DNA of 64,000 nucleotides from Oscillospiraceae bacterium. GTDB taxonomy: Bacteria > Bacillota > Clostridia > Oscillospirales > Oscillospiraceae. Under the pieces are notes generated by a model, which saw only the letters and a program-made list of their open reading frames with translations, had not been told where the DNA came from and ran no database searches. The stretch covers positions 1 to 64,000 of the forward strand of contig JAFSJE010000064.1 of the NCBI GenBank assembly GCA_017439425.1. The letters are read 5' to 3'. A program made the translations under genes and the position numbers. Positions 1-7,800 of the stretch are shown here, one piece after another. Every line of letters starts with the position of its first letter. The first letter of the stretch is position 1.

Positions 1-1
1 A

Positions 2-298
2 TCAGCGATAGACGAGAGCTCGCAGGAGCAGTTATCCCGGCTTCAATCGGAGATAGAGGAGTTCGCAAAACAGGCTGGGAATATGAACGAGAGCTTTTCG
101 AGAAGCACAAATTCGCTGGTATTGAAGTCAGAGAATTCAATCTCAGCGGCGCAGCATTTAGCGGAGGAGGAAATCTCCGGCATCGGCAAATCAGTGCTCC
201 GATGGGCGGTGGGAAGCTCAATAGTATCGCTCATGCTGCACTTAGTGTTCTTCGTCTGGCAGATGATTTCAGCAGGTTCACTTCCGATAGGCCGGTGA
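2..298 (+). CDS. Mobile-element coiled-coil/membrane protein, 3' end only
   Basis: The frame is open from the left edge, so the gene is cut at its 5' end. About 98 residues are visible. A polar, Glu/Gln/Ser-rich stretch with coiled-coil character fills residues 1-65, and a single hydrophobic membrane segment (SIVSLMLHLVFFVW) sits near the C-terminus. It lies directly upstream of tnpW/tnpX-like genes. In Tn4451-type elements the mobilisation (relaxase) gene is nearby, so I infer a mobilisation or relaxase-associated protein; the function is not shown by any motif I can see. Confidence 0.55.
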   Translation, partial: SAIDESSQEQLSRLQSEIEEFAKQAGNMNESFSRSTNSLVLKSENSISAAQHLAEEEISGIGKSVLRWAVGSSIVSLMLHLVFFVWQMISAGSLPIGR

Positions 299-411
299 GC
301 CTTGCGCCGATGCACATTGACCGCAAGCGCTGGCGTGAGCTTCTGCGCAAGCGCCTCGCTACGGGTCACAAGATAGACGACCACGAAGACTACGGAATGA
401 AGATGTATTGA
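295..411 (+). CDS. Small basic protein coupled to the preceding mobile-element gene
   Basis: A 38-residue ORF starts at a GTG that overlaps the previous stop codon (GTGA), a typical translational-coupling arrangement. The product is basic in the middle (HIDRKRWRELLRKRL) and ends HEDYGMKMY. A later ATG at 310 is an alternative start. Its place in the element suggests it is real, but I do not recognise a family. Confidence 0.45.
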   Translation: MSLAPMHIDRKRWRELLRKRLATGHKIDDHEDYGMKMY

Positions 412-527
412 TAATCCTTACCGATTGCCATCGTGCACAAAGTTACGAACGGTATTTCATTGGGTTTGGATATAGCTATTCACAAGAAAAACATATATGT
501 TTGTGTTCAAAAAGGAGGAACATCACA

Positions 528-707
528 ATGAAAGATAAATTAACAACCACTACAAAGCTCAACGGCGTTACCTATGTAACGGTCAGCCACTACTCAGGCG
601 AAAAGGACATATTGGATATTCTCGGAAATCTTATCAGCGCCGAGGCTGAGGTAAAGCCTGCTGAGGAAAATGTCACTGAGCTTATCTCTCAGAAGAAAGG
701 AGCCTGA
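528..707 (+). CDS. tnpW: TnpW-like transposon-encoded protein
   Basis: The ORF encodes 59 residues with a strong ribosome site (AAAGGAGG) before the ATG. The N-terminal part (TTTTKLNGVTYVTVSHYS) resembles the TnpW family of small proteins found next to the large serine recombinase in Tn4451/Tn4453-type mobilisable transposons. The role of TnpW is unknown. The recombinase gene starts four bases downstream, so the two are almost certainly co-translated. Confidence 0.6.
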   Translation: MKDKLTTTTKLNGVTYVTVSHYSGEKDILDILGNLISAEAEVKPAEENVTELISQKKGA

Positions 708-710
708 GAT

Positions 711-2336
711 ATGATTTCGACAGCGATCTATTGCCGTCTCAGTCAGGACGACGGCAGCGTTGGGGAGTCCGGCAGTATTCAGACTCAGCGCACACTGCTC
801 ACTCAATACTGCAGCGAGCACGACTTCCCTATCCACGATTACTACTGCGACGACGGCTGGAGCGGCACAAACTTCGAGCGTCCGGAGTTCAAGCGAATGA
901 TGTCGGACATCGAGGGCGGCAAAATCAACCTCGTAATAGTAAAAGACCTCTCCCGCTTCGGAAGAGAGTACGCGCAGATGGGTATATACATCGAGCACTA
1001 CTTCGAGGAAAAGTCAGTGCGCTTTATCTCGGTCGCCGAGAACATTGATACAGCCAAAGGAACGGACGGTCTCGTTCTCCCCTTCACAAATGTAATCAAC
1101 TCCTTCTACGCAAGGCAGGTATCAGCAAAGACAAAGGCGGCGTTTGCGGCGAGAGCGAAGGACGGAATGTTCATCGGATCCCGCGCTCCTTACGGCTACA
1201 TAAAAGACCCGCAGGACAAGCACCACCTTATCGTTGACCCCGAAGCCGCCAAAGTGGTGCGGGATATTTTCAGAATGTTCGCTCAGGGTATCGGTTACGG
1301 CAAGATCACGAAAATACTCCGTGAACGCGGCGTTCTCAATCCACAGGCGTATTTCAACGAGAACAATCCCGGTTACTACAAAGACAGCGATTACTGGCGC
1401 AGAGATTTCGACTGGCACGCAACGAGCGTTCGAACGATACTCAATAACCCCGTCTACCTCGGAAAAACAGTGTTCGGCAAGACGAAAACCAAAGGCAATT
1501 TTGACAAAACCCGTTTGCACACCAGCGAGGACGAGCAGATCATAGTCGAGGGTACGCACGAGGCTATCATCGCTCAGGATGAGTGGGATGTCGTACATCA
1601 GATGATGCAGACAAAGCGCCGTGAAAACCTCAGCGGCGAGGTGCAGTACTTTGCCGGACTTGTCCGGTGCGCCGACTGCGGCTCTGCGCTGAACGTCAGC
1701 TACGATTACAATCGCAAGCGCTACAACGGCTTCTCCTGCTGGGTGTACAAGAACTACGGCAAGAACCGCTGCACCTCCCACGCAATCGGCTGGGTAACGC
1801 TGAACACCCTTGTGCTGAACGATATTCGCCGCAACGCGGCTATGGCAGCGCACTTTGAAAAGCTATATGCAGATATGCTGAGAAGGGCAAAATCCGAGAG
1901 CGCTCAGAACGAGTCTGCAAGGCTCAGGCGTGAGCTGACTAAAGCAGAGAAAAGAATAACTGACCTCAGCAAAATCCTCAACAAGCTCTATGAGGACTAT
2001 GCTCTTGAGCGAATCACTGCCGAGCGCCACAAGTCGATGTCCGAGGTCTACTCCTCTGAATTATCTGAGCTCACAGAGCGCTGTAAGCAAATCAGCTCCG
2101 AGCTCAGTAAGTCGGACGAGATTGAGGAAAATATCTCAAGCTTTCTGCCGATTATCCGCAAATACACCGACCTTCACGAGCTGAACGCCAGAATACTCAA
2201 TGAGCTTATCGAGAAAATCGTAGTCCACGAAAAAGAAAAAGCTGAGGACGGCACAGTCACTCAGCAGGTGGATATTTACTACAAATTCATAGGTCTGACA
2301 ATATCTGAAAAGGCGGATATAAATATGCTCGGGTAA
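711..2336 (+). CDS. tnpX: Large serine recombinase (TnpX-like)
   Basis: The 541-residue protein has the layout of large serine recombinases. A resolvase catalytic domain covers residues 3-150, with the nucleophile Ser11 in YCRLSQDDGS and the conserved KDLSRFGRE segment. A Recombinase DNA-binding domain spans about 160-290. A zinc ribbon at about 318-350 shows paired cysteines (RCADCG and a later Cys pair). A long coiled coil covers about 385-490. Family knowledge says such enzymes excise and integrate the element through a short central dinucleotide without host factors. The gene is intact, so the element may still be able to excise, although only its right part lies in this window. Confidence 0.9.
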   Translation: MISTAIYCRLSQDDGSVGESGSIQTQRTLLTQYCSEHDFPIHDYYCDDGWSGTNFERPEFKRMMSDIEGGKINLVIVKDLSRFGREYAQMGIYIEHYFEEKSVRFISVAENIDTAKGTDGLVLPFTNVINSFYARQVSAKTKAAFAARAKDGMFIGSRAPYGYIKDPQDKHHLIVDPEAAKVVRDIFRMFAQGIGYGKITKILRERGVLNPQAYFNENNPGYYKDSDYWRRDFDWHATSVRTILNNPVYLGKTVFGKTKTKGNFDKTRLHTSEDEQIIVEGTHEAIIAQDEWDVVHQMMQTKRRENLSGEVQYFAGLVRCADCGSALNVSYDYNRKRYNGFSCWVYKNYGKNRCTSHAIGWVTLNTLVLNDIRRNAAMAAHFEKLYADMLRRAKSESAQNESARLRRELTKAEKRITDLSKILNKLYEDYALERITAERHKSMSEVYSSELSELTERCKQISSELSKSDEIEENISSFLPIIRKYTDLHELNARILNELIEKIVVHEKEKAEDGTVTQQVDIYYKFIGLTISEKADINMLG

Positions 2337-2338
2337 AG

Positions 2339-2366
2339 AAAAAGCCACCCTCTCGGGTGACTTTTT
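2339..2366 (+). terminator. Terminator after the serine recombinase gene
   Basis: A 12-bp stem with one mismatch (GCCACCC / GGGTGAC core, TCTC loop) is flanked by A5 and T5 and begins three bases after the stop codon. Its symmetry lets it act in both directions, also closing the leftward toxin-antitoxin transcript. Confidence 0.8.
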
Positions 2367-2394
2367 CTGCGGTAATCGGTTAAAACTCCTATTT

Positions 2395-2697
2395 CTAAAA
2401 ATCACTGGCTGAATATCGAATTGTCACAACAATCACGCTTTTGGAAACCTCATCAACACGGTAGATAATCGTATAGTTCTTGACGAACAACTGACGATAG
2501 CCTTGATTCGCATAGATTCCGCGCTTCCGCTCAGGACATCGATAAGGCATTGACTCGAGGGAGACGATTCCTTCCTCCAGCGCTTCGATCATCTGAATCG
2601 CCGTACCCGGCTCAAAAAGAGTACCGGCAATATACGCATAAATACCATCTAAATCCCGCCGAGCCCTCGCCGTCAGCTTGACCTGATAGTTATCCAA
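2395..2697 (-). CDS. ParE/RelE-family toxin
   Basis: The 100-residue basic protein has the RelE/ParE fold signature: an early helix with TARARRDLDGIYAYIA, a middle strand segment and a C-terminal YRVDEVSKSVIVVTIRYSA. ParE-type members poison gyrase and RelE-type members cut mRNA; the sequence alone does not decide. It overlaps the antitoxin gene by 8 bases, so the two are translated together. The pair sits at the edge of the mobile element and may stabilise it. Confidence 0.85.
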   Translation of the reverse strand: MDNYQVKLTARARRDLDGIYAYIAGTLFEPGTAIQMIEALEEGIVSLESMPYRCPERKRGIYANQGYRQLFVKNYTIIYRVDEVSKSVIVVTIRYSASDF

Positions 2698-2953
2698 GGT
2701 ATTTTCTCCTTAACGCCCGAAGCTCCTCGCGGGCATCATAGAGCTTCCCGCTTTCTAAAAACTCCGCCTCTGCTTCGGCGATGGCAGCGTCTGTCGCCGC
2801 GGTTTCCAATAGCTCGTCATAGGTTTCCATACTCATGACTACCATATCGCCATAACCGTTCTTAGTGATAAAAATCGGCTCGCGTTTCGCGTGGCACAGG
2901 TTTGAAAGCTCCGTTGTATTCCGCATGTCGGTGATAGGTCTGATTTGCGGCAT
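2690..2953 (-). CDS. Phd/YefM-type antitoxin
   Basis: The 87-residue acidic protein begins MPQIRPITDMRNTTELSNLC, the typical Phd/YefM DNA-binding N-terminus, and ends in an acidic helix expected to wrap the toxin. I chose the ATG at 2953 because AAGGGAAGG lies 8 bases upstream; the GTG three codons earlier would abut the ribosome site. Antitoxins of this type normally repress their own operon. Confidence 0.85.
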   Translation of the reverse strand: MPQIRPITDMRNTTELSNLCHAKREPIFITKNGYGDMVVMSMETYDELLETAATDAAIAEAEAEFLESGKLYDAREELRALRRKYLG

Positions 2954-3063
2954 AATATGCACCTTCCCTTCTGTTCATTATTATAGCAGAATTATGTACA
3001 GAATACAACGCATTTTTTTGAAAAAGAAAATCGACAAATTTCTTGTCGAAATTTGTCGATTTC

Positions 3064-3139
3064 TGGAGCTGGATGCCAGATTTGAACTGGCGACCTACGC
3101 ATTACGAGTGCGTCGCTCTACCGACTGAGCTAATCCAGC
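3064..3139 (-). tRNA. tRNA-Thr (anticodon CGT)
   Basis: The reverse strand folds as a complete tRNA. The acceptor stem GCTGGAT pairs with ATCCAGC, the D arm is GCTCAGTCGGTAGAGC, the anticodon loop is CTCGTAA, the T arm contains GTTCAAATC, and TCCA is encoded at the 3' end. Confidence 0.95.
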
Positions 3140-3177
3140 GACTTGACAATCCTGCCGGTGAAAAAATCCTTATGAAC

Positions 3178-3232
3178 AACCAGCGACCTGCTGATTACGA
3201 ATCAGCTGCTCTACCGACTGAGCTACACCAGC
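3178..3232 (-). pseudogene. Truncated tRNA-Thr (CGT) copy
   Basis: The acceptor 5' strand, D arm and anticodon arm of a second tRNA-Thr(CGT) are intact (GCTGATTCGTAATCAGC). The sequence leaves the tRNA consensus inside the T arm, after GGTCGCTGGTT. No 3' acceptor strand or CCA follows before the intact tRNA-Thr 39 bases away. This looks like a copy that lost its 3' third, perhaps by recombination or an insertion event. Confidence 0.7.
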
Positions 3233-3237
3233 ATTTT

Positions 3238-3270
3238 CGGAAGCCCTAATATATTATCATAGGGCTTCCG
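3238..3270. repeat. Perfect 11-bp inverted repeat downstream of metG
   Basis: CGGAAGCCCTA is mirrored by TAGGGCTTCCG with an 11-base loop. It lies between metG and the tRNA-Thr fragment. On the metG strand no U tract follows; on the plus strand a T6 tract follows at a distance. It may block RNA decay or act as a weak terminator. Confidence 0.5.
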
Positions 3271-3285
3271 GTTTGTCAATATTTT

Positions 3286-5232
3286 TTAGCCAAGTCTTGC
3301 GCCGGCGGGGATGGAATCATCGAGCATGAGAAGATTGAGCTTCTCCTCGCCGTTCTCAATCTTAACAGCGGAGATGAGCATACCGCAGCTCTCCTGACCC
3401 ATCATCTTCCTCGGCGGGAGGTTGAGGATCGCAACGACGGTCTTGCCCACAAGCTCCTCGGGCTTATAGAACTTAGCGATTCCGGAGAGTATCTGGCGCG
3501 GCTTTCCGGAGCCGTCGTCGAGGGTGAACTTCAGGAGCTTCTCGCTCTTTTTGACGTTCTCACAGGTCAGCACCTTGCACACGCGCATATCGCATTTAGA
3601 GAAATCGTCGATGGTGACGTCGGGCAGCACGGGGTCGGACTCGACCTTCGGCGCGTATTTCTCGGCGTAGAAAGCCTCAACCTCGGCGGTTTTCTTCGGA
3701 ATATCAAGGCGCTGGAAGAGTATCTCGGCCTCTCCGACGGCGTGACCGTCCTCGATGACGCCGAACTCGGAGAGAGCTTCCCAGTCGGAGGCATCAAGAC
3801 GGAGCTGGCGCTCTATCTTCTCGGCGGTGCCGGGCAGGAAGGGCTTGAGAAGTCCTCCGGCAATACGGATAGTCTCGCAGAGGTTGTACAGAACAGCCTC
3901 AAGGCGCTCGCGGTGGGCTTCATCGCGCCCGAGGACCCACGGCTGAGTTTCGTCAACGTACTTGTTGGCGCGGCGCAGGAGCGCGAATATCTCGTCTATC
4001 GCGTCCGCGACGTGCAGAGACTCCATCCTGCTTTGAACTCTCTCAGCGGTGCTTTTTGCGAGGGCGATGAGGTCAGCGTCGAACTCACCCTCGGGCGCGC
4101 GCTTTCTGAGCGTGCCGCCGAGGTACTTGTGCGTCATGGAAACGGTGCGGTTTACGAGGTTTCCGAGGATATTCGCAAGATCGGAGTTGATGCGCTCCAT
4201 CATAAGGTCGTGCGTGAGCGTTCCGTCCGAGGCGAAGGGTATCTCGTGCAGGACATAATAGCGGACGGCGTCAACGCCGTAGAGCTCAACGAGGTCGTCG
4301 GCATACAGAACGTTGCCGAGGGATTTCGACATCTTGCCGGAGCCGGTGAGAAGCCACGGATGGCCGAAAACCTGCTTCGGAAGCGGCTCGCCGAGAGCCA
4401 TGAGGAACGCCGGCCAGTAGAGCGTATGGAAGCGGACGATGTCCTTGCCGATGAGGTGAACGTCGGCAGGCCAGTATTTCTTGTAGAAGTCGCTGTCCTC
4501 GCCCTCCGGCTCGTAGCCGGGGAAGGTTATATAGTTGGAGAGCGCGTCGAGCCAGACGTAGACGACGTGCTTCGGGTCGGAGGACACGGGAATGCCCCAG
4601 TTGAAGCTCGTGCGGGAGACGCAGAGATCCTGAAGTCCGGGCCTTAAGAAGTTATTTACCATCTCGTTCTTGCGCGCCTCGGGCTGGATGAACTCGGGGT
4701 GCTCCTCGATGTACTTCATGATCAGCTCGGTGTACTTGGAGAGACGGAAGAAATACGCCTCCTCCTCCGCCCACTTGACCTCTCTGCCGCAGTCGGGGCA
4801 CTTGCCGTCCACAAGCTGGCTCTCTGTCCAGAAGCTCTCGCAGGGGGTGCAGTACCAGCCCTCGTACTTGGACTTGTAGATGTCGCCGGTCTTGAGGAAT
4901 TTCTCGAAGATCTCCTGTATTTTCTTCTCGTGCATCGGGTCTGTCGTGCGGACAAAGCGGTCGTAGGAGGTGTTCATAACGTCCCAGATGCGCTTTATCT
5001 CGGCGCTTGTGGAATCGACGTACTGCTGCGGGGTAACGCCCGCCTTTTCCGCCTTTTCCTGGATCTTCTGACCGTGCTCATCGGTGCCGGTCTGGAAATA
5101 GACGTCGTAGCCCTCGAGCCTCTTGAAGCGGCAGATAGCGTCGGCAAGGACGATCTCATAGGTATTGCCGATGTGCGGCTTGCCGGAGGCGTAGGCTATC
5201 GCGGTGGAGAGATAATATTTTCCTTTACTCAT
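3286..5232 (-). CDS. metG: Methionyl-tRNA synthetase
   Basis: The 648-residue protein charges tRNA-Met. The class I signature is KPHIGN near residue 18, and the second signature is KMSKS in SGKMSKSLGNVLY. A zinc knuckle in the catalytic insertion has CTPC and CPDC. The C-terminal 105 residues form the tRNA-binding, EMAP-like domain (KCDMRVCKVLTCENV to GMLISAV), as in dimeric bacterial enzymes. The start at 5232 follows GAGGAGGAAAAA. The CPBP protease gene ends 10 bases upstream, so both share a transcript. No T-box leader is visible. Confidence 0.97.
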   Translation of the reverse strand: MSKGKYYLSTAIAYASGKPHIGNTYEIVLADAICRFKRLEGYDVYFQTGTDEHGQKIQEKAEKAGVTPQQYVDSTSAEIKRIWDVMNTSYDRFVRTTDPMHEKKIQEIFEKFLKTGDIYKSKYEGWYCTPCESFWTESQLVDGKCPDCGREVKWAEEEAYFFRLSKYTELIMKYIEEHPEFIQPEARKNEMVNNFLRPGLQDLCVSRTSFNWGIPVSSDPKHVVYVWLDALSNYITFPGYEPEGEDSDFYKKYWPADVHLIGKDIVRFHTLYWPAFLMALGEPLPKQVFGHPWLLTGSGKMSKSLGNVLYADDLVELYGVDAVRYYVLHEIPFASDGTLTHDLMMERINSDLANILGNLVNRTVSMTHKYLGGTLRKRAPEGEFDADLIALAKSTAERVQSRMESLHVADAIDEIFALLRRANKYVDETQPWVLGRDEAHRERLEAVLYNLCETIRIAGGLLKPFLPGTAEKIERQLRLDASDWEALSEFGVIEDGHAVGEAEILFQRLDIPKKTAEVEAFYAEKYAPKVESDPVLPDVTIDDFSKCDMRVCKVLTCENVKKSEKLLKFTLDDGSGKPRQILSGIAKFYKPEELVGKTVVAILNLPPRKMMGQESCGMLISAVKIENGEEKLNLLMLDDSIPAGARLG

Positions 5233-5242
5233 TTTTTCCTCC

Positions 5243-6250
5243 TCAGCCCTGAATGAAGGGCAGGACAAGATTTAAGACTATCATAATAAAGCACACTGCG
5301 TAAAACAGTATCGCGCCGGGATTGAGGTACGCCGTTCTGAACACCGTATCCCTCGGCATCTCCTCGGGCATACGGTTGAAGTGGAGCTTCTTCCATCTCG
5401 TGATGATAAGCACGAGTCCGACGACGGAGCCTGTGAGGATGAAGCCGGTATAGGCAAAGTAGCCGAGCATGGCGGGCGCAATCTCCATAAGCGCCTCCTC
5501 GGAGAGATTTGCGACGGCGCCGGGGTCGCTGAGAAGCTCGAGGTCGAGGCCGGAGAGGAGCGCGGGCGCGATTACGGAGCCCATGAAGTTTATTATCACG
5601 TGCAGGATAATCGACCAGCGGAGCTTGCGGGTGCGGACGTAGACGTAGGCAAAGAGACAGCCGAGGCCGAAGGCGTAGAAGAACTGGAAGAAGTTCATAT
5701 GGAAGAAGCCGAACGCCACGCCGGAGAAGATTATCGCCGCCGGCTCGCCGTAGCGGATGGTGTGGTCGACGATGAGCCTGCGGAACATGAGCTCCTCGAA
5801 TACCGGAGCCGCTACCGCGACGACAAGCACCTTCATTATTGAATTGTCAAAGGCAAGCTTTTCGAGCGGGTTGACCGCGGTGCCGCCGGAGATTATCGAC
5901 GAGAAGATGTTGCCGATGATGTTGCCGACGTACATGATGGGCAGGCAGATGAAAAAGAACATCACGAATCTGCCGAAGGTCATCTTCTCCTCTTCGGTCT
6001 TACAGACCTCCGCGCCGCGCATGACGAGCAGTCCGCACGGCACGCCGATGACGTATATCGGGGCGAAGTTTACTATCCATCTGAGCCAGCCGAGCTCACC
6101 GAGCGCGGGGTTGACCGCGACGAGCGCGGCATAGACGCCGCCTATCACTAACTGCGTGACGATGGTTACAAGAGTGAATACAAAGAGCGCAAGCCCCACG
6201 CGGGAGTAGCTTTTCTTTGCAGGCGTGCTGTCATAGAGCTGAGTTTCCAA
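5243..6250 (-). CDS. CPBP-family intramembrane metalloprotease
   Basis: The 335-residue membrane protein has about eight hydrophobic segments and the three CPBP (Abi) motifs: EELMFRR, then FSGVAFGFFHMNF, then HVIINF. The glutamates and histidines of these motifs bind the catalytic metal in the Rce1-like family. Bacterial members process peptides or give bacteriocin immunity. I place the start at TTG 6250, 9 bases after AAAGGA. The upstream ATG at about 6286 lies inside the predicted -10 box and so cannot be in the transcript. Confidence 0.85.
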   Translation of the reverse strand: METQLYDSTPAKKSYSRVGLALFVFTLVTIVTQLVIGGVYAALVAVNPALGELGWLRWIVNFAPIYVIGVPCGLLVMRGAEVCKTEEEKMTFGRFVMFFFICLPIMYVGNIIGNIFSSIISGGTAVNPLEKLAFDNSIMKVLVVAVAAPVFEELMFRRLIVDHTIRYGEPAAIIFSGVAFGFFHMNFFQFFYAFGLGCLFAYVYVRTRKLRWSIILHVIINFMGSVIAPALLSGLDLELLSDPGAVANLSEEALMEIAPAMLGYFAYTGFILTGSVVGLVLIITRWKKLHFNRMPEEMPRDTVFRTAYLNPGAILFYAVCFIMIVLNLVLPFIQG

Positions 6251-6284
6251 GTGATACAGTCCTTTCAAAAAACGTTCGCATGAC

Positions 6285-6336
6285 ATTATAACACCGCGAA
6301 AGAAAAGTTGCAAGTTTTTCCCGAATATGCTACACT
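6285..6336. promoter_or_regulatory. Divergent promoters sharing one palindromic -35 box
   Basis: The hexamer TTGCAA at 6308-6313 reads the same on both strands. Leftward it is 17 bp from TATAAT (6285-6290) for the CPBP-metG operon. Rightward it is 17 bp from TACACT (6331-6336) for trmO-deoC. Polymerase cannot occupy both at once, so the two operons should compete. Confidence 0.7.
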
Positions 6337-6353
6337 GTTTTATGGTGAGAAGG

Positions 6354-7022
6354 ATGGAAATTGAACCTATCGCGTATATTCGCAACGATTTTAAGGAGAA
6401 ATTCGGCATTCCGCGGCAGAGCGGGCTTGCCGACAGGGTCGAGAGCCGCGTCGAGTTTACCGGAAAATACCGCAATCCCGACGCACTGCGCGGCGTGGAG
6501 GGCTTTTCGCGGCTGTGGCTCATCTGGGGCTTCTCGGAGGCGAAATTTTCAGAGTGGTCGCCGACGGTGCGCCCGCCGAGGCTCGGCGGCAACGAGCGCA
6601 TGGGCGTATTCGCTACCCGCTCGCCGTACCGTCCGAACTCCCTCGCGCTGAGTTCTGTTAAGCTTCTCAGGGTCGAGGGCGGCGACCTCATCGTCGCCGG
6701 AGCGGACATTCTCGACGGCACGCCGGTCTACGACGTAAAGCCCTATCTGCCCTACGCCGACGCGTTCCCCGACGAGAGGGCGGGCTGGACTGACGGCGCG
6801 CAGGAGCTTAGCTTAAACGTCGAGATACCGGACTCTCTTATGGAAAAAATCGCACCCGATAAGCGCGAGGCGCTCATTTCGGTGCTGAAAAACGACCCGC
6901 GCCCGACCTATCAGCGCGACAGCGAGCGCGTCTACGGACTGCATTTTGGTGATTACAACATTAAATTTTCAGTAACAGACAATAAACTGACAGTAAAAAA
7001 TATTGAGGAGGCACAAAAATGA
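6354..7022 (+). CDS. trmO: tRNA (N6-threonylcarbamoyladenosine37-N6)-methyltransferase TrmO
   Basis: The 222-residue protein carries the TsaA/YaeB signature: an early IAYIRNDFKEKFGIPRQSGL, then MGVFATRSPYRPNSLALS and DGTPVYDVKPYLPYAD. TrmO methylates t6A37 of tRNA-Thr using SAM. The predicted transcript begins at about 6342, so translation starts either at ATG 6354 behind GAGAAGG, which abuts it, or almost leaderless at ATG 6342. The gene overlaps deoC by 4 bases. Confidence 0.9.
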   Translation: MEIEPIAYIRNDFKEKFGIPRQSGLADRVESRVEFTGKYRNPDALRGVEGFSRLWLIWGFSEAKFSEWSPTVRPPRLGGNERMGVFATRSPYRPNSLALSSVKLLRVEGGDLIVAGADILDGTPVYDVKPYLPYADAFPDERAGWTDGAQELSLNVEIPDSLMEKIAPDKREALISVLKNDPRPTYQRDSERVYGLHFGDYNIKFSVTDNKLTVKNIEEAQK

Positions 7023-7678
7023 CAAAACAGGAGCTTGCAAAGTACATAGACCACACCATTCTCAAGGCGGACGCCACGGACGCGGCGCTCAAAAAGCTCT
7101 GCGCCGAGGCGAGGGAGTACGGCTTTGCCTCAGTCTGCGTAAACCCCGTGCGCGTGCGCGAGGCGAAGGCGCTTCTGGAGGGCAGTGGAGTCGCGGTCTG
7201 CACCGTCGTGGGCTTCCCTCTCGGTCAGAACACCGTCAAGGTCAAGGGCTTTGAGGCGCTCGAGGCCATCGAGAACGGCGCGAGCGAGGTCGACTACGTT
7301 CTGAACGTCGCAAAGGTCAAGGACGGCGACTGGGAGTATATACGCCGCGAGATGGCGGCGCTCACAGCCATCTGCCACTCCTACGACGCGCACGTCAAGG
7401 TCATATTTGAAAACTGCTATCTCACGAAGGACGAGATAAAAAGGTGCGCCGAGATTGCTAAAGAAGTAAAACCGGACTTCATCAAGACCAGCACCGGCTT
7501 CGGCACCGGCGGCGCGACGGTAGAGGACGTGAAGCTCATGAAGGACACGGTCGGCGAGTTTGTCAAGGTCAAGGCGGCGGGCGGCATACGCGACCTTGCG
7601 ACCGCTCTTGCGATGATTGAGGCGGGCGCCGAGCGCCTCGGCTGTTCCGCGGGCGTGAAATTGGTCAGCGAGGTGTGA
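7019..7678 (+). CDS. deoC: Deoxyribose-phosphate aldolase
   Basis: The 219-residue class I aldolase splits 2-deoxyribose-5-phosphate into glyceraldehyde-3-phosphate and acetaldehyde. It begins with the family sequence YIDHTILKADAT. The Schiff-base lysine lies in FIKTSTGFGTGGAT, and a second conserved lysine in VKVKAAGGIRD. The start codon overlaps the trmO stop (ATGA) behind GAGGAGG. The length is standard for bacterial DeoC. Confidence 0.96.
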   Translation: MTKQELAKYIDHTILKADATDAALKKLCAEAREYGFASVCVNPVRVREAKALLEGSGVAVCTVVGFPLGQNTVKVKGFEALEAIENGASEVDYVLNVAKVKDGDWEYIRREMAALTAICHSYDAHVKVIFENCYLTKDEIKRCAEIAKEVKPDFIKTSTGFGTGGATVEDVKLMKDTVGEFVKVKAAGGIRDLATALAMIEAGAERLGCSAGVKLVSEV

Positions 7679-7694
7679 ATTTCCCTTCCATACC

Positions 7695-7724
7695 TTGACA
7701 AAGTGAGATACGCTGTGGTATAAT
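7695..7724 (+). promoter_or_regulatory. Consensus sigma-A promoter
   Basis: TTGACA (7695-7700) and TATAAT (7719-7724) are separated by 18 bp. Transcription should begin near 7731 and run into the RecA-like ATPase gene. It is the best host promoter match in the first 35 kb. Confidence 0.75.
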
Positions 7725-7800
7725 CTCAACAAGTTTGATACAGAAATGCGCAGAGGGCGGTCTTGACTGTCCTCTGCGCTCTGTTTTCGGACGAATACTA

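Noticed and set aside
1..411. A single frame-1 protein covering 1-411
   Set aside because: Frame 1 is open, but frame 2 to 298 reads as a sensible coiled-coil/membrane protein, with a coupled short ORF after it.
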